The position numbers and the translations under genes were made by a program. The notes beneath the pieces were generated by a model that did not search any database, had not been told where the DNA came from, and saw nothing but the letters and a program-made list of their open reading frames with translations. From positions 248,001 to 312,000 of the forward strand of contig CAWFOP010000022.1 of assembly GCA_963817465.1 (NCBI GenBank): a stretch of DNA of 64,000 bases, read 5' to 3'. How positions within the stretch are numbered: position 1 is the first letter of the stretch; each line of letters begins with the position of its first letter. This DNA is from CAMPKL01 sp963817465 (GTDB lineage: Bacteria > Acidobacteriota > Terriglobia > Bryobacterales > UBA6623). Of this stretch, positions 25,835 through 34,426 are shown piece by piece.

Positions 25835-26867
25835 CTACGCTTCGGTGCGTTTGAGCTGACCGCAGGCGGCGAAAATGTCTTGCCCGCGGGGCCGGCGGAT
25901 AAAGCACGGGATGCTGCGCCGGACGATCTGCTGGAACGCCTCGACGCGTGCGCGCAAAGGCACTCCGAAGTCGATGCCGGGGCCGGGGTTCAGGGCGATG
26001 ACGTTGACCTTACAGTTGAGTCCGCTGAGCAGGGTGACGACGCGGTTTGCGTCGTCGTCGGAATCATTGACGCCGTCGAGCAGCACATACTCGAACGTCA
26101 GGTGCTCCCACGGCCGCAAAGGATAAGCGCGGCAGACCTCGATCAAGTCCTTCAGGTGATGGGTACGAGTGATGGGCATCAGCCGTTGGCGAGATTCCTC
26201 GGTCGAGGCGTTGAGCGAAATGGCCAGCTTCGGTCGGATCTCGTGCTCGGCCAGCTCGGCGATTTTCGGAATGATGCCGGAAGTCGAAACGGTAATCCGC
26301 CGCAGCGGGATCGCCACGCCCTCGGGGTCGGCCATGAGCCGGACCGATTGCATGACGTTCTGTAAGTTCAACAGCGGCTCGCCCATTCCCATCATCACGA
26401 TGTTGAGGGGGCGCGTGCGCGGCTCGAGCGAGTGCTCGCGGGCCAGGCGCAAGACCTGACCGACGATCTCCCCCGCCGTCAGATTGCGCTCGATGCCCAT
26501 CTGCGCGGTGAGGCAAAACTTGCAATCGACCGGGCAGCCGACTTGCGAGGAGATGCACAGCGTGTCGCGAACTTCTTCGGGAATGAAGACGGCCTCGACG
26601 GACTTGCCGTCGGCCAGGGCGAGCAGATAGCGCACCGTGCCGTCGCTCGACTCGAAGCGCTGCTGCACGCCGGGCAGGCCGGTCTCGAACTCGCCGCCCA
26701 GGCCCTCGCGCAGGGTTTTGGGGAAGGTGGTGATCGAGTCCACGTCGTCGACGCGCTCGCGGTAAAGCGCATGGTAGAGCTGACGCGCGCGAAAGCCCGG
26801 CTCTCCGCGCTGCGTAGAACAGCGCGGAGAGGTCGTCGAGCTCCATACCTACGAGAGCTTCGGGCAT
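25835..26867 (-). CDS. rlmN: 23S rRNA (adenine2503-C2)-methyltransferase, apparent +1 shift near N-terminus
   Basis: Radical-SAM enzyme methylating A2503 of 23S rRNA (and tRNA A37 in some bacteria). The body shows the cluster motif CPVDCKFC, MGMGEPLLNL, STSGIIPKI, LAISLNAST, and the C-terminal catalytic-cysteine region FAACGQL. From the ATG the frame reads MPEALVGMELDDLSALFYA and then drifts. The conserved N-terminal helical domain (Q-R-G-E-P-G-F-R-A-R-Q-L-Y-H-A-L-Y-R-E-R-V-D-D-V-D-S-I) is in the next frame, so one base is surplus at 26813-26819. That spot is the loop of a perfect 12-bp inverted repeat. The body frame's first usable start (GTG) is at 26743. Functional status uncertain. Confidence 0.85.
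26801..26831. repeat. Perfect 12-bp inverted repeat inside rlmN
   Basis: CTCTCCGCGCTG (26801-26812), 7-nt loop CGTAGAA, CAGCGCGGAGAG (26820-26831). It lies within the coding region at exactly the point where the rlmN reading frame breaks. Confidence 0.8.
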
Positions 26868-26873
26868 ACTCGC

Positions 26874-26879
26874 ATTCTA
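26874..26879 (-). promoter_or_regulatory. -10-like box TAGAAT of rlmN
   Basis: TAGAAT on the minus strand ends 6 nt before the rlmN ATG. If used, the message would be leaderless. It lies in the 22-bp gap after the PI-PLC-like gene. Confidence 0.35.
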
Positions 26880-26889
26880 GAGGGCGGCG

Positions 26890-27994
26890 CTACTCGAGCG
26901 GCGGCAGGGGCCGCTCGACGGGAAGCATGAGCGGATCCCACTGTCCCGGACAGCCGCAGGGAAGCTGCACCCGATAGCCGGTCGCGAAGTCAGGGTTCGC
27001 CTCGTAGTAGTCGGTGCTGATGAACTGCGCGCCGCTTTCGAGCGCCGCCTGGTACTGCGAGTAGTCGCCCTCGCGCGCCTGGCGGGTGTTCGCGTCAGCC
27101 CGGGTGCGAACGAGGTAGCCCATGCGAACGGCGTGCTGAATGAGCCGAAAATCCTTGCTCGGTTCGTTGATGATCAGGAACGCCGATTCCGGCGTCCCTT
27201 CCGGCGCATTGACGAACATCACCCTGCCTCGCAGCGAAGGGTGACCCTCGATGTAAGGCGCAGCCGCAGCGCCTTGTTCATCGAGCACGAATAGGAACTT
27301 GCCGCGCGCCTCGCCCAGCGTCGGCCAGTCTTGCGCCAACACCGCGGCGTTGAGCGTCGGATAGTCGGCGCGCACGATATCGGGCGTGATGAGCTTCGAC
27401 GCAGGCATCACGGCGCGGATTTCTTCGTCCCACGAGTCGAATGCGGCCTTGTCGAACGGCAGGGGTTCGGTGAAGCCCGGCCGCTCGATCGCGCCTTGCT
27501 TGGCGTTCATCGTGATCGCGATCGGCAGGTGGCGCGGGTGCGCGTTCGACCACTTCTTGAGCTCTCTAAGCGCCTGATTGAAGGTGTAAACGCTGCTCCG
27601 GAAGTCGATGTCCTGCACGTGCAGGACCTTCAACCCGGGCTTCAGCATCAGGCCGTCCGGGTCGTACGGCGGCCCCGGCGGCAGATCCGCCTTTTCGACC
27701 ATCTCGATGCCGAGAGGCTTCGCGTAGCGGCCGCCTTCGGGGTCGTACACGACGTCAAGCTCCAGGATGCGGAGTCCCAAATCGAGCTGACGCGTGAGCG
27801 GCTCATGGTGGTATTCGAGACTGTTGAAGCGGCCCGGCTCATCCTTGTTGAGCAATTTCCAAAGCGAAGGGGAGATCGCCTGCTTGTAGCTGTTGTGAGA
27901 ACCCAGAACCTGAACCTGGTTCATGCGGGCGGAGTCGGGAAGGTCGCCGGCGATTAGCGGAGACGGTCGCCAGCAGGAGCGGCAAAAGGCGCAT
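26890..27994 (-). CDS. Calcium-dependent PI-PLC-like exported protein, signal peptide out of frame
   Basis: Body of about 350 residues matches the bacterial Ca2+-dependent phosphatidylinositol-specific phospholipase C family: VQVLGSHNSYK with the first catalytic His, LRILELDVVYDP (metal Glu/Asp), LKVLHVQDIDF (second His), ITMNAKQ, and FLFVLDEQG. The body frame can be opened from an ATG at 28005, but that N-terminus (MLLACAFCRSCW) is not a signal peptide. An ATG at 27994 in the other frame gives MRLLPLLLATVSA, a normal one, which joins L-I-A-G-D-L-P if one base near 27955-27962 is skipped. The start given here is that ATG. Probably a secreted lipid phosphodiesterase. Confidence 0.8.
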
Positions 27995-28163
27995 GCCAAT
28001 AGCATCGCAAGTTTGCGTCAGGATTCGATCACGACGCCCGTATTCAACAACGGCGACAGCCGCGGGTTGGCCCCTTAGACTCCCTGCCTAGCGATTGCGG
28101 CTCCAGCTTCTCGGGCATCGCCTTTTGATCTGCGGCGATCCTTTCCCGAAAACGCTTTCCAAA

Positions 28164-29165
28164 CTACCGGCCGGCGCCTAGCTTGGCGGCGATATCTTCG
28201 GCGATTTGACCGCCGTGGAATCGCCCGTTCTCGATGAAGATCTCGCTGGTGTGCATGCCGGCGACGATGACGCCAGCCAAATAAACGCCGGCGCGGTCGC
28301 TCTCGCGCGTCTCGTCGTTGCTGCGCGGGCGCTGCGTCTCCGGGTCGAACTCGACGCCCGCCCGGCCGAGCAGGCCTGTATCCGGCTGGTAGCCCGTCAT
28401 CGCCAGCACGAAGTCGTTGGGCAGCGTCTTGACGCCCTCCGGCGTGCGAACGCGAATCCACGTGGGCGCGATCTCCTCGACCGTCGAGTTGAAGTGCGCC
28501 GTGATCTCGCCGTTCTTGATGCGGTTGGTGATATCGGGCAAGATCCAGTACTTGATGCTCTTGCTGAGTTTCGCGTCGCGGTGGATCATCGTGACGCGCG
28601 CGCCGGCGCGGTAACACTCCAGCGCATAGATCGCCGCCGAATTCTTGCCGCCGATCACCGCCACGTCGCAATCGAAGTAGGGATGCGGGTCGTCGTAGTA
28701 GTGCGTGACCTTGTCGAGGTCCTCGCCCGGCACGCCCAGCCCCACCGGAATGTCGTAGTAGCCCGTCGACAGGATCAGCTTCCGCGCGCGGTGGCAGTCG
28801 CGCTCGCCGGTGCGCTTCGTCGTGCGGACGACGAAATCACCGTCCTGGCCTTCGAAATCGTCCACGCGCTCGTACTGCCGCACATCGAGCTCGTAGTGCA
28901 TCGTCACGCGGCGGTAGTACTTGAGCGCCTCGGTGCGGTTCGGCTTCTCGCGCACGCTCGTCATCGGCAGATCGCCGATCTCGAGCAGCTCAGGGGTCGT
29001 GAAGAAAGTCAGATTGTGCGGGTAGTGGTAGAGCGAATTCACCAGGCAGCCCTTTTCGACCACCAGAGCAGCCAGCCCGCGCCGCTTCAGCTCGATCGCG
29101 CAGGCGAGCCCGGTCGGGCCCGCGCCGACAACCAAAGCGTCGTAAATCCGTTCGTCTCCCGCCAC
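28164..29165 (-). CDS. YpdA-family FAD/NAD(P)-dependent reductase (putative bacillithiol disulfide reductase)
   Basis: 333 residues. FAD-binding VVGAGPTGLACAIELKRRG at the N-terminus, the family block NSLYHYPHNLTFFTTPELLEIGDLP, a second nucleotide site VAVIGGKNSAAIYALECYRAG (about 180), and TGYQPDTGLL and GVYLAGVIVAG near the end. YpdA/Bdr recycles oxidised bacillithiol in Firmicutes (family knowledge). The acidobacterial homologue suggests a low-molecular-weight thiol system of the bacillithiol type, to be tested by looking for bshA/B/C elsewhere in the genome. Starts 30 bp downstream of xseA in the same direction, probably co-transcribed. The 158 bp after its stop hold nothing recognisable. 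Confidence 0.85.
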   Translation of the reverse strand: MAGDERIYDALVVGAGPTGLACAIELKRRGLAALVVEKGCLVNSLYHYPHNLTFFTTPELLEIGDLPMTSVREKPNRTEALKYYRRVTMHYELDVRQYERVDDFEGQDGDFVVRTTKRTGERDCHRARKLILSTGYYDIPVGLGVPGEDLDKVTHYYDDPHPYFDCDVAVIGGKNSAAIYALECYRAGARVTMIHRDAKLSKSIKYWILPDITNRIKNGEITAHFNSTVEEIAPTWIRVRTPEGVKTLPNDFVLAMTGYQPDTGLLGRAGVEFDPETQRPRSNDETRESDRAGVYLAGVIVAGMHTSEIFIENGRFHGGQIAEDIAAKLGAGR

Positions 29166-29195
29166 CCTCTAATTATGTCCTTTGCAGCTCAACGG

Positions 29196-30569
29196 TCAGC
29201 GGCCAGCGGCCTTGTCGACGGCGTCCACCCGCACTCCCAGGCGCCCGCGGTGCAGTCGCACGGCCAGTTCGTCGCCCACGCCGACCTCTTCCGATGCGCG
29301 CACCGCTCGCCCGGCGGCATCCGTGACAATCGCGTATCCGCGCTCGAGCACGGCCGTCGGGCTGAGCGACTCCAGCCGGTTCGCGAGCGCTTCGAGCTGC
29401 GCGGTAGCGCGGCCGATGCGCCGTTCGAACGCCGGCGCCAGCCGCCCATCGAGCCGCTCCAGGGCGCTGCGCCGACGACCCAGCTTGACTCGCAAGTCGA
29501 CCTCCGCCAGCCGATGCTGCACGTCGCGAAAGCGTCTTTCGCGGCCGCGCAAGGCGCGCACCGCCCGCTCGCGCAGCCGCAGCTCGAGATCGTCGTTGCG
29601 CTGCCACACCTGCTGCAACCGGCGCCGCAGCAAACCCGCCGGCCGCTCGACGCCGCACTCGAGCAACCGGCGCTGCGCCCGCGACATGCGGTAGCGCATC
29701 GCTTGCGTCAAGCGCCCGACCGTTTCGCCGAACGAGCGCAACAAGGCCTCCTTGTCCGGGGCCGCCAGCTCGGCCGCGGCCGAGGGCGTCGGCGCTCGCA
29801 TATCCGCGACAAAATCGGCGATCGTGAAGTCCGTTTGGTGCCCGACCGCCGCAATGACCGGGACGGCGGAGTCCACGATCGCACGCGCCACGATCTCCTC
29901 GTTGAACGCCCACAGATCCTCGAGCGACCCGCCTCCGCGGCCGACGATCACCACATCCGGCCAGCCGGATTCGCTGAAATATTGGATTCCGCGCACGATC
30001 TCCGCCGCGGCGCCCTCGCCTTGCACCAGCGCGGGGTAGAGCCGCACATGCAGCCCCGCGAAACGACGCTCGAGAATCCTGACCATGTCGGCGATCGCCG
30101 CCCCTGAAGGCGACGTCACGATGCCGACTCGTCGCGGGAATCGCGGCAGCGCGCGCTTGCGCTCTTCGTCGAACAGTCCCTCCGCGGCCAGCTTCCGCTT
30201 GAGCTGATCGAAGGCGAGTTGCAGTGCGCCGTAACCCTGCGGCTCGATGGTCTCGACGTAGAGCTGATACTCGCCGCGCGCCTCGTAGACGCTAATCCGG
30301 CCGCGCGCGATGATGTCGAGCCCGTCCTGCGGCTTGACCTTCAGATACAGCGCGTTCTGCCGAAAACAAACGCACTTGAGCTGCGCCGCCCCGTCTTTGA
30401 GCGTGAAGTAGTAGTGGCCGCTCGGGGCCCGCCGGCAATTCGACACCTCGCCCGCGACGCGGCAGTCGTCGAAGAAGTCCTCGAGCAGCCCGCGCACGAT
30501 CGTCGTGACGTCGCTGACCGAGAAAATGCGCCTCTGCGGCGCCGCAAACGTGAGCCCAAGCTGCTCCAT
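29196..30569 (-). CDS. xseA: Exodeoxyribonuclease VII large subunit
   Basis: 457 residues from the inner ATG (MEQLGLTF); a TTG 24 nt upstream is also possible. OB-fold N-terminus (VAGEVSNCRRAPSGHYYFTLKD), catalytic core with GIVTSPSGAAIADM, DVVIVGRGGGSLEDLWAFN and PVIAAVGHQTDFTI, then a long arginine/leucine-rich coiled coil (about 280-400) and the C-terminal beta segment LERGYAIV. Degrades single-stranded DNA together with XseB; no xseB lies next to it. Confidence 0.92.
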   Translation of the reverse strand: MEQLGLTFAAPQRRIFSVSDVTTIVRGLLEDFFDDCRVAGEVSNCRRAPSGHYYFTLKDGAAQLKCVCFRQNALYLKVKPQDGLDIIARGRISVYEARGEYQLYVETIEPQGYGALQLAFDQLKRKLAAEGLFDEERKRALPRFPRRVGIVTSPSGAAIADMVRILERRFAGLHVRLYPALVQGEGAAAEIVRGIQYFSESGWPDVVIVGRGGGSLEDLWAFNEEIVARAIVDSAVPVIAAVGHQTDFTIADFVADMRAPTPSAAAELAAPDKEALLRSFGETVGRLTQAMRYRMSRAQRRLLECGVERPAGLLRRRLQQVWQRNDDLELRLRERAVRALRGRERRFRDVQHRLAEVDLRVKLGRRRSALERLDGRLAPAFERRIGRATAQLEALANRLESLSPTAVLERGYAIVTDAAGRAVRASEEVGVGDELAVRLHRGRLGVRVDAVDKAAGR

Positions 30570-30717
30570 TGAGAGGTGGTCCGAGACTAGCAAATCCGAG
30601 CCGCAGCGCTTCAGTTTGCAGTCCGTCCGCCCGCGAGCTAAAGCATCGCGGCTCGGATCAGAAGCGAAAGGGCGAGCTCGAGACTAATCTGAATTCGTTC
30701 TTGCGATCTCCGACCAG

Positions 30718-31677
30718 CTAGGGCTGGAACCGTCGCACCGTGACCTTGTCGCCGATCTCGAACGACATCAAGTCTTCGCCCAGCTCGAGCGGGCCATCGT
30801 AGGTTTGCCGTGTTTCGGCGACCACGTCGTCGAGCGTTGGTTCGGAAATCGTCTCGCTCCGAAGCAGAACGAAGTGTGTATAGACCGCAAGCTTGGGTTT
30901 CGCCTTTGCGAACACCTGCCCACACTCTCTCGGTGTCGTGTGATGGGCGACGACGAGCTGGAATGCGTCGCTCGCTGCCAGCAATTCGGGGCGTGCGCTG
31001 GCAACCTCGTGGATCAGAACGTCGGCGCCGGCGCCATATTTAATTACGTTCCGACTGTAACGGGTGTCTCCTGACATCACCGCGGAGTGGCCGTTGTAGT
31101 CGACGCGGTAGCCGAACGCGGGCTTGACGGCGGCGCCATGATCGACCTCGAAGGCCGTTACCTGCACGCCGTTCTTCTCGTAGACCACGCCGCCCTTGTC
31201 GAATTCATCGACCACAATCGCTATGCCGGACGGCGGAAGCTTCTGGTCCTCGAGCCTGATCTTGACATCGAGTGCGTAGGCCTTTTGCAGATTGTCCATC
31301 AGGTCTTTCGCGCCGCTTGGCCCGACGAGCCGGAACGCCATCGTGCGACGGGCATAAGGCGAAGGCAGCCAGCCCGTGAGCCAAACATCGGGGATGCCGG
31401 ACACATGGTCCGAATGAAAGTGGGTGATGAAATGGGCGTCTATCCCGCCCAGCGGCACGTTCAATTGCGCCAAGCGGATCGGCACCCCGCGTCCCATGTC
31501 GAACAGCAGCTTCTGGTCGCCGGCTTCGACCAGCGTGCTTGGCCCGAATCGCGTCGGCAGCGGTATCGGCGAAGAGGTGCCGAGAAGCGTGACTTTGAAA
31601 TTGCCCTGGGCTTGGGCGTTGGCGCCGGTCAGTACAAACAGGCACGTCAGTGCAATAAGCCGCAGAGAGTTTCGCAT
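30718..31677 (-). CDS. Exported MBL-fold metallohydrolase (RNase Z-like)
   Basis: 319 residues from the ATG giving MRNSLRLIALTCLFVLTG, a signal peptide ending AQAQG. Zinc motif ITHFHSDHVSGIP (H-x-H-x-D-H), SGDTRYSRNV (Asp ligand), EVDHGAAVKP and VVAHHTTP (later His ligands): a complete MBL site of the tRNase Z/ElaC-like shape, but exported, so the substrate is not tRNA. The frame is open for another 76 codons upstream without typical coding character and is not included. Divergent from the YciI-ECF operon across 284 bp. Confidence 0.85.
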   Translation of the reverse strand: MRNSLRLIALTCLFVLTGANAQAQGNFKVTLLGTSSPIPLPTRFGPSTLVEAGDQKLLFDMGRGVPIRLAQLNVPLGGIDAHFITHFHSDHVSGIPDVWLTGWLPSPYARRTMAFRLVGPSGAKDLMDNLQKAYALDVKIRLEDQKLPPSGIAIVVDEFDKGGVVYEKNGVQVTAFEVDHGAAVKPAFGYRVDYNGHSAVMSGDTRYSRNVIKYGAGADVLIHEVASARPELLAASDAFQLVVAHHTTPRECGQVFAKAKPKLAVYTHFVLLRSETISEPTLDDVVAETRQTYDGPLELGEDLMSFEIGDKVTVRRFQP

Positions 31678-31762
31678 AACACAACCTGGTCGGATCACTG
31701 ATCCGGGACCAGGGTACGCGAATTCAAGGCGGCAGGAGATGTCGGAAATGAAGCTGTCAGGG

Positions 31763-31795
31763 TCCCGCGCTGCTCCTTCCGAAGGCAGCGCGGGA
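31763..31795. repeat. 11-bp perfect inverted repeat in intergenic region
   Basis: TCCCGCGCTGC (31763-31773), 11-nt loop, GCAGCGCGGGA (31785-31795), midway between the divergent MBL gene and the YciI-ECF operon. The arms share the core CCGCGCTG/CAGCGCGG with the inverted repeat in rlmN. Could be an operator, a terminator-type hairpin without T-tract, or a REP-like unit. Nothing else is recognised in this 284-bp spacer. Confidence 0.55.
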
Positions 31796-31961
31796 ACGAA
31801 GCTCTCAAATTCGAGCCCTCGGCGGCGCTCCTCGTCGGCGTCGAGGCGTTCGAAATCAAACGGCAGGAATCGGGCCCTTGACATGGTTTGTTGGTATCTT
31901 CGCAACGTTGGCTGTCGATCCGTCCCTATCTCGGGCGTCGTGTTCGCGGAGGGATTAGAAC

Positions 31962-32330
31962 ATGCGCTACATCATGCTCATCTACTTGAACGAAGCGGAG
32001 GAGGCGAAAGTCCCTCCGGACGAGCAAATAGGCATCCTCAAGCAGTACTTCGCGTTCAGCGACGAGACCCAAGCGAAGGGGATCTACGAAGCCGGCGAGC
32101 CCCTCGAACCCACGTCGGTTGCCACGACCGTGCGCGTCCGCAACGGCGAGCGGCTCACCACCGACGGCCCCTTCGCCGAAACCAAGGAACAGCTAGGCGG
32201 CTTCTACATCCTCGACTGCGAAGACCTAGACCAGGCCCTCGAATACGCCGCCAAGATCCCCGCCGCCCTCAGCGGGTCGATTGAAGTGCGCCCGATCATG
32301 GCGCTGCCGCCTAAAGAAGCGGTGATGTAG
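31962..32330 (+). CDS. YciI/DGPF-domain protein 1
   Basis: 122 residues, MRYIMLIYLNE start, DGPFAETKEQLGGFYILDC motif at about 67-85, and C-terminal I-E-V-R-P-I: a complete DGPF (YCII-related) protein. Family knowledge: these small ferredoxin-fold proteins are regularly encoded beside ECF42-type sigma factors; their biochemical role is unresolved. First of three in a row leading to the sigma factor at 33049. Confidence 0.9.
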   Translation: MRYIMLIYLNEAEEAKVPPDEQIGILKQYFAFSDETQAKGIYEAGEPLEPTSVATTVRVRNGERLTTDGPFAETKEQLGGFYILDCEDLDQALEYAAKIPAALSGSIEVRPIMALPPKEAVM

Positions 32331-32351
32331 CGCCCGTTTGAGGAACCTTTC

Positions 32352-32711
32352 ATGCGATACATGCTGCTCGTCTATCACAGCGAAGATGCCTGGCGCGCCC
32401 GCCCGGCAGCAGAGCGCCAATCCATCTACGACGGCTGCCTACGGCACAACCGCACGCTCGCCGAGGACGGCGTCCTCATCGAAGGCGCCCCCCTCGAACC
32501 CGTCGCCAGCGCTCAGACCGTACGCGTCCGCAACGGTGAAACCGTCATCACTGACGGCCCGTTCGCTGAAACCAAGGAGCAGCTAGGCGGCTACTTTCTG
32601 CTCAACTGCCCCGACCGCGAGGACGCCTGCCGGCGCGCCGAGGTCATCATCGAGAAGCAGCAAAATCGTCGCGGCGGCATGGAAGTTCGCGCCTTCGACG
32701 AGAGCGAATAG
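32352..32711 (+). CDS. YciI/DGPF-domain protein 2
   Basis: 119 residues, MRYMLLVYHSEDAW start, with VRVRNGETVITDGPFAETKEQLGGYF closely matching the first copy, so the two arose by tandem duplication. 21 bp after the first copy and 6 bp before the third. Likely one operon with the ECF gene. Confidence 0.9.
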   Translation: MRYMLLVYHSEDAWRARPAAERQSIYDGCLRHNRTLAEDGVLIEGAPLEPVASAQTVRVRNGETVITDGPFAETKEQLGGYFLLNCPDREDACRRAEVIIEKQQNRRGGMEVRAFDESE

Positions 32712-32717
32712 ACGCCC

Positions 32718-33065
32718 ATGCGCTTCATGCTGATGTTCTACGAACCCGCCTCGGCGCCAAAGGCCGACCTTGCCGTCTTCGACTCCGAGATGGTTCGCCG
32801 CGGCGTCCCCTGCTCCGGACCGTCGCTCGAGGCGCCCGAAGCCGCCGACTCGATTCGCAAGACCGACGGCTCGATGCGCCGCACCAAGGGCCCGCTGCCC
32901 GCTGCGCCCGAACGTCTCGAGGGCGTACGCATCGTCGAGTGTCCCGATCAACAGGCCGCCGTTGCGCTTGCGGCGCTCGCGCCCTCGGCTCAAACCGGCT
33001 CGGTCGAAGTCCGCGCAATTCACGAGTCGCCCATCATCCCCGATTTCGATGTCGCAAGCCGCTAG
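32718..33065 (+). CDS. Degenerate YciI-like protein 3
   Basis: 115 residues. Starts MRFMLMFYEPA like its neighbours and ends with G-S-V-E-V-R-A-I, but the DGPF motif is replaced by T-K-G-P-L-P-A-A-P-E-R-L-E-G and the central region is changed. A divergent member that has lost the motif residues but kept an open frame. Its 3' end overlaps the ECF gene start by 17 bp, pointing to translational coupling with the sigma factor. Confidence 0.8.
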   Translation: MRFMLMFYEPASAPKADLAVFDSEMVRRGVPCSGPSLEAPEAADSIRKTDGSMRRTKGPLPAAPERLEGVRIVECPDQQAAVALAALAPSAQTGSVEVRAIHESPIIPDFDVASR

Positions 33066-34311
33066 CGCCGTCGAGCGAGTCTTCCGCGAGGAGTCCGGAC
33101 GCATTGTCGCCACGCTCATCCGCGCCTTCGGCGACTTCGACATCGCCGAGGAGGCCATGCAAGACGCCTTCGCCGAAGCCCTCTCGCATTGGCCGACCGA
33201 CGGCGTGCCCCACAACCCGGCCGCCTGGATCACCACCGCCGCGCGGCGTAAAGGGATCGACCGCCTGCGCCGCCGGCAAACCCGCACCGACAAGCATCAG
33301 GAGATCTTGGCCGAGACCGAGGGCGAACAATCGCCGTCAGAGGAAGAGCACATGATCGATAGCCTGCACCCTCTGCGTGACGACCCCTTGCGACTCATCT
33401 TCACCTGCTGCCACCCGTCGTTGAGGCTCGACGCGCAAGTAGCCCTGACTCTGCGCACTTTGGGCGGGCTGACGACTCCCGAGATCGCGCGCGCTTTCCT
33501 GCTGCCCGAGCCCACGCTCGCCCAGCGCATCGTCCGCGCCAAAAAGAAGATCCGCGACGCCGGGATTCCTTACCGCGTCCCGTCCGAAGACCTGCTGCCC
33601 GAGCGCACGCCGGCCGTCTGGGCGGTCCTCTACTTGATCTTCAACGAAGGCTATTCGGCGACCGCGGGCGACGCGCTCATCCGCCGCGACCTATGCGCCG
33701 ACGCCATCCGCCTCGGACGTACGTTGGTCGGGCTGATGCCCCGCGAGGCCGAGGGCCTGGGGCTGCTCGCCTTGATGCTGCTCCAAGACTCACGGCGCGA
33801 CGCGCGCGTCGGCCCCGACGGCCTGTTGATCACGCTCGAAGAGCAGGACCGCTCGCTGTGGGACCGCAAGCAGATCGACGAGGGCCTGCGCACGCTCGAC
33901 CGCGCGATGCTCCTACGTCGGCCTGGCCCTTACCAGATTCAAGCGGCCATCGCCGCGCTGCACGCCCGCGCGGCGCTGTCGGCCGACACCGATTGGCCGC
34001 AAATCGTCGCGCTCTACCAACGCCTGTACGAGCTGGAGCCTTCGCCGATCATCGCCCTCAACCGCGCCGTCGCCGTCGCCATGGCGGACGACTATTCCGT
34101 CGGGCTCAAGCTGATCGAGCGTTTGGAAGCCGCCGGGTCGTTGGCCTCCTATCACCTGCTGTACGCCGCCAAGGCCGACCTGCTGCGCCGCATGGGACGC
34201 GGCGATGAAGCGGCGGTCGCCTATCGCCGCGCGCTCGAGATGACGTCGAACGCCGCCGAGACCGCCTATCTCACCAGGCGCCTCGCGGAGGTGCAACGCC
34301 CGATCGAGTAA
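33049..34311 (+). CDS. ECF RNA polymerase sigma factor, ECF42-like with C-terminal TPR-like extension
   Basis: 420 residues. Sigma region 2 at about 5-75 (VERVFREESGRIVATLIRAFGDFDIAEEAMQDAFAEA, AAWITTAARRKGIDRLRR). Region 4 at about 120-180 (FTCCHPSL, ALTLRTLGGLTTPEIARAFLLPEPTLAQRI). About 230 extra residues follow, including ERTPAVWAVLYLIFNEGYSA (the DUF6596-type segment) and helical TPR-like pairs (LYQRLYELEPSPIIALNRAVAVAM). ECF42 factors lack a classical anti-sigma factor and sit beside DGPF genes, exactly as here. Start ATG overlaps the third YciI gene. The operon targets itself in other bacteria; no promoter motif could be assigned with confidence. Confidence 0.9.
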   Translation: MSQAASAVERVFREESGRIVATLIRAFGDFDIAEEAMQDAFAEALSHWPTDGVPHNPAAWITTAARRKGIDRLRRRQTRTDKHQEILAETEGEQSPSEEEHMIDSLHPLRDDPLRLIFTCCHPSLRLDAQVALTLRTLGGLTTPEIARAFLLPEPTLAQRIVRAKKKIRDAGIPYRVPSEDLLPERTPAVWAVLYLIFNEGYSATAGDALIRRDLCADAIRLGRTLVGLMPREAEGLGLLALMLLQDSRRDARVGPDGLLITLEEQDRSLWDRKQIDEGLRTLDRAMLLRRPGPYQIQAAIAALHARAALSADTDWPQIVALYQRLYELEPSPIIALNRAVAVAMADDYSVGLKLIERLEAAGSLASYHLLYAAKADLLRRMGRGDEAAVAYRRALEMTSNAAETAYLTRRLAEVQRPIE

Positions 34312-34426
34312 GCGTTTCAGCTCGTTCTACGTCAAGAGAGCGTCGAGCGTCGGTGTTCGAGACCTCATGAGTAAAGGCGTTCGTTCGCAGCGCCGAGAGA
34401 CCGGTGCGAAAATAGATTGTTTGCCC

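Noticed and set aside
28206..30107. 633-codon open frame spanning the antisense of the YpdA-type gene and xseA
   Set aside because: It crosses two well-supported genes on the other strand and has no recognisable domain; a GC-driven shadow.
31678..31905. In-frame 76-codon extension of the MBL hydrolase
   Set aside because: It would place a clean signal peptide in the interior and overlaps the intergenic inverted repeat; likely chance openness.
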